From Diplolepis rosae (lineage: Eukaryota > Arthropoda > Insecta > Hymenoptera > Diplolepididae), in the NCBI GenBank assembly GCA_030998225.1, contig JAPYXD010000391.1:2232001-2296000 (forward strand): a stretch of DNA of 64,000 nucleotides. The letters are read 5' to 3'. The notes under the pieces were generated by a model, which was not told the DNA's origin, ran no database searches, and saw nothing but the letters and a program-made list of their open reading frames with translations. Shown here piece by piece: positions 22,601 to 32,810 of the stretch. The position numbers and the translations under genes were made by a program. The stretch's first letter is position 1. Each line of letters opens with the position of its first letter.

Positions 22601-24093
22601 AAACAATAAATAATCACTTCCCATCACTTTTGGACAATAACATTCACGTAAAAGTAGACACTATTCAGCACTAGTGGAAGTTGCGCTCAGCGCCGTCGAT
22701 CGAAGATCGGGATTCCACGCGCATCACATAACAAAACAATTCATATTTCGCGCAATTTTCAAGGTGCCACCTCAATGATATGCCTACAATTTGCGTAATA
22801 CTTGGGGCTATCACAATGAATTTTTTCAGATTTTTCAAAAAATCAAACTGTTTAAAAAAAAAATCGAGCCCGGGTCTTTTGAAGCAGTTGACCTTTTCTT
22901 GAAAAATAAAAAATAAATTTAATTTTCAGAGAATTAATAAAATTGACAATTATCATTGCTATCACTTTTAAGATATGTATAAAGCAATTTCATTTTTAAA
23001 TTGCAGCTATTATGCACCGAAAGCAGGATTGATTCAAGATGAAAAGAATCTAACTGAAGAGGATCGAACAAAACTTCATGTGAATACAAAGAGACCTACG
23101 CATTCAAATCCGGATATGATCTACACTGTTATCCGTTTTATAGATTTTGACAAATACCTGTTCGATCAACATGAAGAAAAAATATACCATGAACGACCTG
23201 ATATTGGAATCATTGCGGTGAGTTCTGCACTCAAAAGAAGACATATAATAAAAATAAAAAGCCACGTTTTCAAACTATCAAACTTGCGATACAATTTTTA
23301 ATTTTTTAATATAAAAAATATATAAAATATTGGGGAGAAAGCTGACAGAAGATTTCCTGGAAACGTCACAGAAAACTTGACTAAAAAATGACTAGCATTT
23401 TATCTAAATTATTTGACATTGGGGGTTAAATTCAATGAACCAACAACTAAATTTTCATGCACGAGTATGGAAAGTACTTAAGTTATATATGTACACCGTA
23501 TGTTATATCTATTAAATAAAAATCCTTCTTAGTTGAAGAAAAAAGTACAGTTTACGAGACCAGAGCTCCATGTACCAATTTCAAGAATCAAGGAACTGCC
23601 AGGAATGACATATTTCAAGTTGGTAGGAATAAACACCATGGAAACTAGACCTTCAGGAGAAATGATGTTTATGAAGAAGAGGATTGTAAAGATGAATTTC
23701 TCTCATATTCTAAACGAAAATTCATCTCTGAAGCCTTCTCAATTTCATGTTATACGCAATTCTTATAGGGGTGGATTTTTACCAGAGGTCATTACTTCTT
23801 TATGTACTTCAATACATAATTTTTAATTATCATCTATTATGTACCATATTCTATGAAAAAATATCCCAGGATTAACAAAAGTTTTTTTTTAGGACGACTT
23901 AGGTGGTCCTGTATATTGGGGGAATCAGTATGTAGGAATCTTGGTTGAAAATAGGGATCCCATTGTCGTAATAGATGCCATTCTTGAGAAACATATTAAT
24001 AGAATTATAGCTTCGACATGGATTTCAGAGATGAAAGAACGTAAACTAAGAAGAAGAGACGAGGCTTCTATTAGTAGTGCCACTACTTATTGA
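16631..24093 (+). CDS. SPH-C: secreted serine protease homolog, five exons, intact
   Basis: Exons: 16631-16688, 17489-17681, 23007-23217, 23533-23787, 23893-24093; GT-AG, phases 1, 2, 0, 0; 918 nt, 305 residues. Starts MYKIILVLLYIFTIISNSL (signal peptide). An Arg-rich run (ARRRRRIPEY) stands where trypsins have the R|IVGG activation site. S1 landmarks: EELQYVVSVGVF; HICMAVMITGLNGITAGKC (His to Lys); ERPDIGIIA (Asp kept); LKKKVQFTRPEL; DDLGGPVYWGNQYVGIL (Ser to Leu). The C-terminal tail is basic then Ser/Thr-rich (SEMKERKLRRRDEAS). Intron 2 is 5.3 kb, against 1.26 kb in SPH-B, because it has accumulated repeats. AATAAA at 24120-24125. Its recent duplicate is SPH-H. Catalysis is not expected; role unknown. 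Confidence 0.78.
17712..18560. other. Non-coding first part of SPH-C intron 2, degenerate transposon-like
   Basis: Starts with the same GTCAGTCGCAAAAGTTTCC leader as SPH-B intron 2, then a section (about 17,830-18,070) whose minus strand resembles broken transposase-like text. I cannot assign a family with confidence. No open gene is seen. The equivalent at 57,880-58,640 lacks about 80 bp (around 18,466-18,548). Confidence 0.3.
18609..19528 (+). mobile_element. mariner, internally deleted copy (920 bp) in SPH-C intron 2
   Basis: Ends CCAGGTCTAGAAGTATGAAA and its inverse TTTATACTTCTAGACTTGG, about 28-bp TIRs, TA on both sides. From ATG 18781: MSSFVPANYDLRTALVFCYH, HALGKTQCFE then a stop (TAG), KSKSGNFDVRNEDRGKPPKK; then a jump to CVWWDQKGVIYYELLKSDE, the RPDYRRRQHKVIFLHDNA block (second Asp), YSPDLAPSDYHLF (third Asp) and GIHHLPER. 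The segment with the first catalytic Asp is missing. The copy in SPH-H is at 58,687-59,604. Confidence 0.8.
19530..21117. other. Long non-coding part of SPH-C intron 2 with a stem-loop and (AT)n
   Basis: No gene recognised. Contents: a GGGAATCGAACCC T-arm-like motif at about 19,547-19,560 (isolated, not a tRNA); repeated CCAG/CCGG-type blocks around 19,600-19,720; a hairpin at about 19,872-19,911 with arms AGCCGTTA/TAACGGCT enclosing GGGGAGTAACCCC; the perfect palindrome GACTCAGTGAGTC near 20,021; and an (AT)n microsatellite at 20,165-20,186. The whole stretch recurs at 59,606-61,190 with few changes. Confidence 0.45.
21461..21730. repeat. 90-bp tandem repeat, three units
   Basis: Three direct units with exact 90-bp spacing (TTTTTAATTGGCTGCGTGAT at 21471, 21561 and 21651), differing at only a few positions. 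Because 90 is a multiple of 3, the minus strand stays open over 21418-21891 with a 30-residue repeat, but there is no support for a gene. The block is absent from the otherwise matching SPH-H intron, where a CTGTTACCCA direct repeat marks the junction. Confidence 0.9.
22140..22900. other. ATTCCGAA-rich low-complexity DNA and end of SPH-C intron 2
   Basis: About 22,140-22,410 is dense in variants of ATTCCGAA/TTCGGATT on both strands, like a decayed short-unit satellite. It is followed by AT-rich DNA (22,500-22,860) and a short SINE remnant (GAGCCCGGGTCTTTTGAAGC, 22,866 onward) before exon 3. No gene is seen. Confidence 0.45.
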
Positions 24094-24460
24094 ATTCCAG
24101 TAAAAATAATTAAACAACTAATAAAATCAACTAGATTCATGGTTATTCTATATGCTATAAGAAAAATCTAGTATTTTCATTGGCAGACCTCGCACCAGTT
24201 TTCCTATATCGAAGATAGAATTTACTTCCTCCACTCTACCATTTTTTATGGAAATTAATGATTTTTCAAGCATAATTTCGGGAATTTTTTTCAATAAAAT
24301 GCTAATGTGGAGCGGGTGAATTCCATCAACGTTCGTATGCAATGAAAGTGAAAACGAGAAAAGAATTCAATAGAAGTTTTTTAAACGTTTCCATTACTCG
24401 TTGCCATAAGAGTGCATTGCCTTAAAAGTAAATTAGAAATATTGGCACCTGTTATACTAG

Positions 24461-25080
24461 GGTGTTTATTATTTACGTGATATTCCTATGAGCGGTCGCT
24501 ACAAATAACAAACAGCTATCATTGTGGACAAGTTCCATCCTTCAAACCTCTTCTGTGCAATTTCAGCCAATTCTATTCATTAGTTTACAAGTTAAAGTGT
24601 ATAAAAGCAACCAACCTCCGAATGTTTTGCAAAGATGGAAAAAAGTAAATTTCGTGTGTTGTTTAAACACTACTTTAATGGCGGAAGAACCTTATCAGAC
24701 ACCAAGGCCAAACTCAGTAAATATTATTCGGACTCTGCTCCAATGTATAGAATGGTTCAGAAGTGGTTTATCGAATTTCTTTGCGGTGATACGAGGACAG
24801 AAACCATACCAAGTCCAGGTCGTCCAAATGAGATCACTATACCAGAAATGATTAACAAAATTCATGATATTGTTTTGAATGACCCGAAAGTCAAAGTGCG
24901 GGTGATTACTGAGATCGCATCTATCTCAACTCAGCGCCTGGTCAATATTTTGCATACATATTTGTGCATGAGAAAGCTCGGTGCAAGATGGGTGTTGCGA
25001 TTGCTCACAATCGAACAAAAACGCATTTTTGTGACCACTTCGGAGCAAAATTAGGCCTATTTTAATTGCAATCCGAAAGA
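24461..25080 (+). mobile_element. mariner (ETW-type) N-terminal half, downstream of SPH-C
   Basis: 5' end ACTAGGGTGTTTATTATTTA. An open frame from ATG 24635 gives MEKSKFRVLFKHYFNGGRTL, APMYRMVQKWFIEFLCGD, PSPGRPNEITIPEM, a second helix-turn-helix, and CMRKLGARWVLRLLTIEQ (WVP.L motif damaged), ending at a stop (25,054). It breaks off near 25,080 before any catalytic Asp. It is a dead fragment. SPH-H's equivalent begins at 63,935 and is cut by the window end. Confidence 0.75.
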
Positions 25081-25209
25081 GTTCATTATAAAGGGTTATC
25101 AATCAGGTTAGGTCAACTCTAATGGGCTGAAATGGCAAAGTTTAGAACTAGGGTGCGGGGGTTCAAGAGGCCATGAAGGGTACAAAAATAGTTTACCGCC
25201 CGAAAAATT

Positions 25210-27150
25210 CATAGGGCAATCTTTTTTATTTTTGTGAAGAACCATTCACGACATTTATTTTTTAAGGATAAATCCTTTCAAATGTTGGCCGTAACTGCGC
25301 TTTAATTCGTCCATCCGTAAACACCAATTTTGAATGACTCGCTCGAGGACTTTGGTCGGTAGCTCGCTAATAATTTCAGTAATGTTGGCTTCCAATGCCT
25401 CAATAGTAGCTGGTTTATCCACAAAATATTTAGACTTTACACAACCCCACAAATAAAAGTCCAAAGGTGTGATATCACACGACCTTGGAGGCCAATCCAC
25501 CGGTCCGAGACGAGAGATAAATTGCTCACCGAAACGACTACGCAGTAAATCCATTGTTTCACGGGCTGTATGACATGTAGCGCCGTCTTATTGGGATCAA
25601 ATGTCGTGGAGATTACGGGCTTCAATTTCCGGCATCAAAAATCGCCCAAGTAGTGCCATAAGATAGGCCAAGTTGTTGAGATCGGTGCCGAATCGATTCT
25701 TCTGGGTCTTCGGCAAAACTCTCATTTACTAGGTTGTTCAAAAAGTTTTGAAAGCGACATCTATAGAGCAGTAGAAGAACCAAAATTTCTACGCCATTTT
25801 AAGATTTCATCTTTCATATGAACATACCCAGTGTCATTCCACTCTGTCAATTCATTGTTTGTTTACAAGGCATTTGAAGTTGACGTGTCAGTGTACTTTT
25901 GTACAATGGAAAAAACCGAATATCGTGCAGTGATAAAATTCTTTGTTTTGGAAGGTTTATCAGCAACGGAAATTCATACAAAAATGGTGAAAGTGTTAAA
26001 GGAAGCTGCTCCTTCATTTCCAACTGTGCATCGATGGGTTTTAGAGTTTAGACGTGGTCGAAAAAGCGTTGAAGACGATCCACGCTCAGGACGTCCAAAA
26101 AGTGCATCAACACCAGCATTCATAGCAAAAGTACAGGATATGGTTTTGGAAGATCGTCGATTGACCAAGAGAGATTTAGCAGAGGCCCTAGATATCTCAT
26201 TAGACAGTGTGAGTCATATTTTACGTGAAGTTTTGGGTTTCAGAAAGCTCTGTGCACAATAGGTGCCGCATTCGCTCACAATGGAACAAAAGCACGTTCG
26301 AATGCGACTTTCTGAGCAACATTTGGAGCGTTTTCGAAAGGATAAAAAGGATTTTTTGCGTCGATTCATCACTATGGATGAGACTTGGGTCTTCCATCAT
26401 GATCTTGAATTAAAACAAGAGGCTAAGGATTGGTGTGAACCAGGCACTTCGGCACCGAAGCGAGTTCGTGTCCAGAAATCGGCGAAGAAGGTGTTAGCAT
26501 CTGGTTTTTTGGGATGCAAAAGGGATTTTGTTGGTGGATTATCTCCAGACTGGCAAAACAATAAATTCTGAATATTATTGTAACCTTTTGGATCAATTGG
26601 ATGCAAAAATTCGTGAAAAAAGACCAGGTTTGCAGAAGAAAAAAATCCTTTTTCATCAAGACAATGCACCCGCTCACACAGCTCAAAAAACCATTACTAA
26701 AATAACCGAATTAAAGTACGAATTGTTGCAGCATCCACCTTATTTGCCTGATTTAGCTCCCTCTGACTTCCGGCTGTTCCCACACCTCAAGAAATTCCTT
26801 CGTGGGAAGCATTTTCCATCAAACGAAGAGGTTATAGCCGTCGTAGAGGAGTATTTTGCAGGCCTTGCAGAAAGTCACTTCCATGATGGGATAAACAAGT
26901 TGGAAGACCGTTGGACCAAATGTATTGATCTTATGGGAGATTATACTCAGCAATAAAAGTGATTTCACCAAAACAAAAACGTAATTTCATTTCCGCTTTC
27001 AAAACTTTTTGAACAACCTAGTACAGCCGCAATATTCTGTACAGTTCGGGCTGTACGTTGTCTAATTGGTCGAGTATCATCCAATAATGTTAAATTATTC
27101 TCGAGTTTGCCGATGGTATGCCGAATAGTGCGTTCGGTGGGACGATTACG
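25210..27150 (-). mobile_element. IS630/Tc1-type element, minus strand, split by a mariner
   Basis: Reading on the minus strand from 27,150: RTIRHTIGKLENNLTLLDD and TARTVQNIAAV (N-terminus). The mariner at 25,729-27,021 comes next. It then resumes at 25,727 with VNESFAEDPEESIRHRSQQL and GLSYGTTWAIF. After an internal deletion come GATCHTAR-like, FGEQFISRLGPVDWPPRSC, DITPLDFYLWG (third catalytic block) and the C-terminus ending near 25,257. The first catalytic block is missing, so it was already defective or has decayed since. Confidence 0.7.
25729..27021 (+). mobile_element. mariner, full-length (1,293 bp) with disrupted transposase
   Basis: TIRs begin CTAGGTTGTTCAAAAAGTTT and end AAACTTTTTGAACAACCTAG; TA duplication at 25727-28 and 27022-23. 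Transposase from ATG 25906: MEKTEYRAVIKFFVLEGLSA, GRKSVEDDPRSGRPKSA, FRKLCAQ then a TAG stop at 26260-62 where Trp is expected, ITMDETWVFHHD (first Asp), a frameshift near 26,510, FHQDNAPAHT (second Asp), LAPSDFRLF (third Asp), and GINKLEDRWTKCIDLMGDYT. One stop and one frameshift inactivate it. A sister copy at 44,920-46,214 has a different stop, so the two inserted separately or decayed separately. Confidence 0.9.
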
Positions 27151-27154
27151 TACA

Positions 27155-27336
27155 CCATAAATTGGGTTGATCGAATGGGGTACCGTAAGGCCAGCCGTGG
27201 CAGTCATTTGAATGATGTTATGTTCCATTCTTAGATGGAAAGGTTCAATCTTTCTAATAAAACCATCCATTTGGAAAAATATCCATAAGTTTTTTTTCAC
27301 AGGCGATTCAAATATCAAATGTTAGATGGCCCACCC
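27155..27336 (+). mobile_element. IS630/Tc1-type 3' end fragment upstream of SPH-D
   Basis: Plus-strand C-terminus (a GYRKASRGSHLNDVMFHS-like block) followed by the terminal repeat CAAATGTTAGATGGCCCACC. The same end closes the element at 36,351, and its inverse opens it at 35,461. It is only a fragment. Confidence 0.55.
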
Positions 27337-27737
27337 TAAAGTAAGTAGAACTGGTCGAGGCAGAAATATAATATGGGAAGGTGAACAATGAATATTGCTA
27401 TAGTAACCAATAATATGGTTGATTCTCTAATATTCGTATACTTATAACCGGATGGTCAAAATAGACATCCCATATTGCTGTATCTATGCCACCAGAATGG
27501 TAAGGTTAAATCAATCATAAATATGGTTGTAAAAGCCATTCCTTTATAACAGTGCAAAAAGTCAAACTGAGAATTATATAACTTTTTCATGAAAAAACCA
27601 TAAACCTGAAACACTTCATAACCAACTTTCTTGATCAATTTCCGGACAAAAATCCCAGTAATCAATCCCGACTGCATTATTACGATTTTTTACGTGTGGT
27701 TAACGGTTTGCCTTAAATTTGACGGGATAACAGAAAA

Positions 27738-27925
27738 CTTATATCAGCGAGGTCAGCCATGAAGTTGAGGTGAATGTAATAAAACATATATTATACACAC
27801 GTAAATACTTATCTGGCAAACAAAAATTACGTCACAGACCTAGATACATTTAAGGAGTTCATAAGAGTGTGACTTTTCATACGTAGCAAAAAGTATTACA
27901 AAACAGTGTCATTGGTGTAGTTATA
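27738..27925 (+). promoter_or_regulatory. SPH-D upstream region (conserved promoter candidate)
   Basis: ACTTATATCAGCGAGGTCAG, a short upstream ATG frame, AACATATATTATACACACG and TTACGTCACAGACCTAGATA in the same order and spacing as before SPH-C. 27,337-27,737 is conserved intergenic DNA without a gene. Confidence 0.4.
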
Positions 27926-30900
27926 ATGTACAAAATTATCCTCGTTCTGCTTTACATCTTCACAACCATTTCGAATGCATTGGGTGAATGTAAATTCTTA
28001 GAACATTATAATATATATATATATAAAGAATAAACTAATACTTAGCGTAGGCTAAATGCGTAACAAGCACTGTTTAGTATATGATGTGCCTAGGCGCATA
28101 ATGAGGGTTATTATGCGACGAGCGGCAATGCTCGCAGGAGATCGAAGTCAAGGCGTAGCTGAGAGAAAGCCGAGACGAAGCCAAGGAGCGATCAGTCCTG
28201 CGAGCATTTTAAGCGAATCTCGTCATTACCCGAATTGTGTGCACTGGAACATATTCTATTCTATGTGACTACAGTGCGTATACGAGTTTTTATGCGTACA
28301 CTTGAATCTAATCTAGTATTCATTATGATTCTCGTCCATTGCACATGATATTTCGCGACTAGATCCGGCCATTTTGATTTTCTCGATCTTGTAGTAGTAG
28401 CGTATTGTAATAGAGCATGCGCAGTTCAAATGTACAAGACTGTGTAAGTGCGCAGTGCCAACGCTGTACGAAGAAGAAGAATAAGAAGATTACGCTCCGC
28501 TGTATCGTAATAGGTGCATGCGCAGTTGTATATGTATATGTAACACATGTTTTTATGTATATATTAGGCATGCTTTCCTCCAACCGTGTCATATGGTAAA
28601 TTGTTCAGGACGTTAACCCAACTTTACGAACCGAACTTGTAAAATCGAATCCGCGCATCTTATTAGTTCTTCTGTTATTATATAATTAGAGTTATTGTAA
28701 ATTTTTCAAGCATAGACTTCAAATACATTGATATAATTTCCCATTGGATGCACTTTAATAAAAGTCTTTTATACCAATTTATCAACTAATTTCTGATATT
28801 ACGAGCAAAAGGAACCACACCAAAAAGCACACATAATTTTAAATTTTATTCAATTTGAAATTCATCACTTTGAACATTATAAATGACCATTTCATAAATG
28901 AATGGAAAAAGCATATGAAAAATTTTAGACAAGAGTATAAAAAATTTTTTTTTGAAAACATAAAAAATGTGGTAAAAAGAGTACGAAGATCATATCTATA
29001 GTGTAATGATGTATTGATGGCCCTTTACGCTATTGTTTCTTTGCTCATAATTACTTCAATCATTTTGGTCGACTTTGGAAAGAAAAAAGCATGTGCTGAA
29101 CTTTTGCATTTTGAATAGTGAAACTTGTTTTATATTATATCTTCCCTAAGCAGACCTTAACGAAAGTTTTATTTGTATTATTATCTATGCATTATGTGAT
29201 TAATTTTCCAGTATCCAGGTCTCTTTATTTGTTGCAGAATCAAATTTTTCATTGCTCGAAAATAAAGCACCACGAAGAAGAATTCAAGAGTATCTCGGCA
29301 AAGAAGAATTACAATATGTGGTTTCTGTAGGAGTTTTTAAGGATGAAAATTATAAGCACATATGTATGGCAGTTATGATCACAGGATTAAACGGAATCAC
29401 CGCAGCAATTTGTGGCCATTATTAGTAATTATTAATGACAAATATATTCATACAAGGTCGGTCACTAGAGTTCCCGGACAAGCTCAAAATCAAGAAAACT
29501 AAGAATATTTTTGACTAAATAATTTTTTTGATAATTTATATGTGATCATAAAACTCATTATAATATAAATATGGTACAGTTACGAAAAATCGGATTTTCA
29601 AAAATGGCGTCATGAAAAAAATTATAATCAACTAAACTCAGTTCAACCGTTATTCACTGAAAATTAAATTTGTAATCATGTATATTGCGTTCTGTATGAA
29701 AATTATCTCATTCGGGTCAAATGAAATTAGAGTATACCGTTTATCCACATCATGACGACTAATTGAAAATAATTTTAGATTTTTTTTTCAAATTCCTACG
29801 AATAAAAAGACAAAAGATTTTTACTCCGCGAGGATAGTTAGGATGAATCCATTCTTCATCCGTTTGACAAATTGCTCCAATTTCATATTCCTCAATAAAT
29901 AAAGGGCTGCCTGTCCATTTATAATGCTAGAGTATAAAAAATGTTAAAAGATTTCAATTTCTTTAAAAGGAAAATAGACGATGATAAACTTTTGGCTTTA
30001 AATTTCTAATTATTAGTAAACGGAATATATTTTTGATTGCTCCCAAGTCCCATCAAGGGGTTAGGCCACTAAACTTTTTGAAGAATAAAAATTTCTTTTT
30101 GTGCTCAAAAGGTGCTAGAATATTATGGGCACACTCTAAAAACAAGTGAGTAGTGAAATCTGTAATTTTTACACACTACACACGTTGTCACACTTAAGCG
30201 AAGTGTGTACTTACTAAACAACTCAATTTTTCGGGTACAAAACGTTAGTGTTTGAAAATTAAACGTTACGTTTGTAATAAGTATTGAAAATATACACTTC
30301 AAATGCCTAAAAAATTACTATCGTGATTCACGTGTAGAAGTAACACACTTGTTTTTAGAGTGCAGGCAAGGTACGCAAGTACACATATAATAGACGTTGT
30401 AGGCATGAAAATTAATTCAAACAGTTACGAGGGCAGGTCAATGAGTTTTTACAAAAACACAAAAAGTCTTATTATTTCGGATTAGCTTATATCTATTTTT
30501 CGACATAGTCTTCTTGTAGCTCGATACACTTCGCCTAGCTATTTTCCAATCTTTTTAAGCCGTCTAAGCAGTAAGATTATATGAGTTCTTGAAAAAGGGC
30601 CTCTGCTTCGGTGATGACGTCCTCGTTTGACTCAAATCTTTTTTCGCAAGTCATGTTTTCATCTTAGGAAACAGAAAAAAGTCAGTGGGGTGCGGCAGTA
30701 ATTCGAACTTCAATTCGTGCAATTTTGCTATTGCAACAAGACAGGTGTGCACGCGAGCATTGTCTTGATGAAAAAGCATATTTTTCATTGACAACCCAAG
30801 CATACCCAGTTTAGTAAACGGTCTGCGGCATTCATATTGCCGACAGCTTTTTCATTGCCAATTTCTCATGCAAACTTGTAATTACCGTGCCATGTGATAT

Positions 30901-32458
30901 GCCTATTGCTCCAATAATTTCTCTCACTTGTCGATCGTTTAAAATCATATCGTTGACTTTTTCGAAGATAAAGCGATCATAAAACAATAAATAATCATTT
31001 TCTATCACTTCTTGATAATAACGTTCTCGAGAAAGTAGACAGTATTCAGCACTAGTGGAAGTTGCGCCGCAATTACATACCTAACATTTGCGTAATACTT
31101 GGGGGTATCACAATGAATTTTTTTCAGATTTTTCAAAAACAAAAAATGAATTTAACTGTCAGAGAATTATAAAAATTGATGATAATAATTTCTATCACTT
31201 TTAAGAGATGTATAAAGTAATTTTATTTTTGAATTACAGCTATTATGCAGAGAGAGCAGGATTGCTTGAAGATGAACTGGATTTAACTGAGGATCGTACA
31301 AAACTTCATGTTAATACAAAGAGACCTACGCATTCGGATCCGGATATGATCTATACTGTTATCCGTTTTATAGATTTTAATAAATACCTGTTTGATCAAG
31401 GTAGAGAAGAAATATACCAAGAACGACCTGATATTGGAGTCATTGTGGTAAGTTCTGAACTCAAAAAAAGACATTTAATAAAAATAAAGAGCGCCGTTCT
31501 CAGGCTATTAAACTTGCGATGCAATGTTTAATTTTTTAATATATAAAATATTGGGGAAAAAGCTGAGAGAAGATTGCTTGGAAACTTTAAAGAAAACTTG
31601 ACTAAAAACTAAAATGATCTCATACAATGAGCGAGGTACAATCGTGTATTTTGAATTTTTATGTTTTAAATCTGTAAGGTGTTTTAAGAAGTATAATTCT
31701 AGAACTTTTTTGGTATTCTACTAAATTAACGAAATTTTTCGACGTAAAGGGCCACGTAGCATTTTATCTCAGTTATTTGACGTTGAGGGTTAAATTCAAA
31801 GAACCAATAACTAAATTTCCATGCACGTGTATGCAAAGTACTTACGTTATATATGTACACCGTACTTTTATGTAATAAATGAAAGTCCTTTCTAGTTGGA
31901 GAAAAAAGTAAAGTTTACGAGACCAGTGCTCAATGTACCAATTTCAAGAATCAAGGAACTGCCAGATTGTACATATTTTACATTGATAGGAATAAACACC
32001 ATGAATGACAGACCTTCAGGAGAAGAGATGTTTATGAGGAAGAGTATTAGAAAGTACAACTTCTTTGGTTTTTTATCCGACAGTCCATTCCTGAAACCTT
32101 TCCAATTTGCCGTTGCAAGCGATTCTTATGTTAGAAGTGGATTTTTTCCAGAGGTTATCACTTCTTTATGTATTTCTACACATAATTTTTAATTCTTTTG
32201 TATTATTTACCGTATTCACTGAAAAAATATCTCAGGATTAACGAAAGATTTTCTTAGGAGGACTTGGGTGGTCCTGTATATTGGGAGAATCAGTATGTAG
32301 GAATCTTGGTTGATCAAAAGAAGGCTATTGTCGCAATAGATGCTGTTCTTGAGAAACATATTAATAGAATTATAGCTTCTACATGGATTTCACACATGAA
32401 AGGACGTAAACTGAAAAGAAGACATGAGGCTTCTACTAGTAGTGCCACTACTTGTTGA
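27926..32458 (+). CDS. SPH-D: secreted serine protease homolog, five exons, intact
   Basis: Exons: 27926-27983, 29238-29424, 31240-31447, 31896-32153, 32258-32458; GT-AG, phases 1, 2, 0, 0; 912 nt, 303 residues. Signal peptide MYKIILVLLYIFTTISNAL, polybasic APRRRIQEY, then EELQYVVSVGVF, HICMAVMITGLNGITAAIC (active-site His replaced by Ile), QERPDIGVIV (Asp kept), LEKKVKFTRPVLNVP, and EDLGGPVYWENQYVGIL (Ser to Leu). With SPH-E it forms a second subgroup, sharing ITAAIC, a DLTE/DLTK segment, FDQGREEIYQERPD and an extra PDCTYF cysteine in exon 4. C-terminal tail basic then Ser/Thr-rich. AATAAA at 32485-32490. Intron 1 carries repeat X copy 2; intron 2 carries a mariner fragment. Non-catalytic by sequence; function unknown. 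Confidence 0.78.
28079..28520. repeat. Repeat family X, copy 2 (SPH-D intron 1)
   Basis: Inverted relative to copy 1. Contains GCTCGCAGGAGATCGAAGTC, the CGTAGCTGAGAG/AAGCCGAGACGAAGCCAAGG GC-rich core, TACCCGAATTGTGTGCA and GCATGCGCAGTTCAAATGTA. No gene is seen. Intron sequence resumes at about 28,530. Confidence 0.6.
30425..30970 (-). mobile_element. mariner fragment in SPH-D intron 2, internally deleted
   Basis: Minus-strand text from 30,965: VNDMILNDRQVREIIGAIGI and SHGTVITSLHEKLAMKKLS (second helix-turn-helix). After a deletion come YAFSSRQCSRAHL-like (second-Asp region out of frame), KRFESNEDVITEAEALFQEL, then a stop, and CLDGLKRLEN. It is dead. The rest of intron 2 (29,520-30,420) is AT-rich with nothing recognisable. 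Confidence 0.6.
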
Positions 32459-32810
32459 ATTCCAGTAAAAATAACTAAGAAACAAATAAAATCAACTAGA
32501 TTCATGGTATATAAGAAAAATCTAGTATTTTCATTGGCTGTCCTCGGATCAGTTTTCCTATATCGAGGATAGAAATTACTTCCACTACTCTAACATTTTT
32601 TATGAAAATTAATAATTTTTCAAGCCTAATTTCGGGAATTTTTTTTCAATGAAATGGTAAAGTGGAGCGGGTGAATTCCATCAACGTCCGTATGCAATAA
32701 AAGTGAGAACGAGTAAAGAATTCAATAAAAGTTTTTTAAACATTTTCATTACTCGTTACCATAAGAGTGCATTACCTTAAAAGTAAATTAGCAATATTGG
32801 CACCTGTTAT

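Larger units (their letters stand above)
9463..24520 (+). repeat. Segmental duplication, copy 1
   Basis: This block, from SPH-B intron 1 through SPH-C and its 3' flank, recurs in direct orientation from about 50,154 to the window end. Matching landmarks: mariner in intron 3 (11485/52179), SPH-B exon 5 (13573/54255), mariner remnant (14484/54616), SPH-C exons (16631/56798), deleted mariner (18609/58687), SPH-C exon 5 (23893/63375). The offset shifts from about 40,694 to about 39,480 because of separate indels: a 535-bp deletion near 54,400, about 80 bp near 58,624, about 617 bp near 61,190, and a 139-bp loss in copy 1 near 23,393. Confidence 0.9.
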
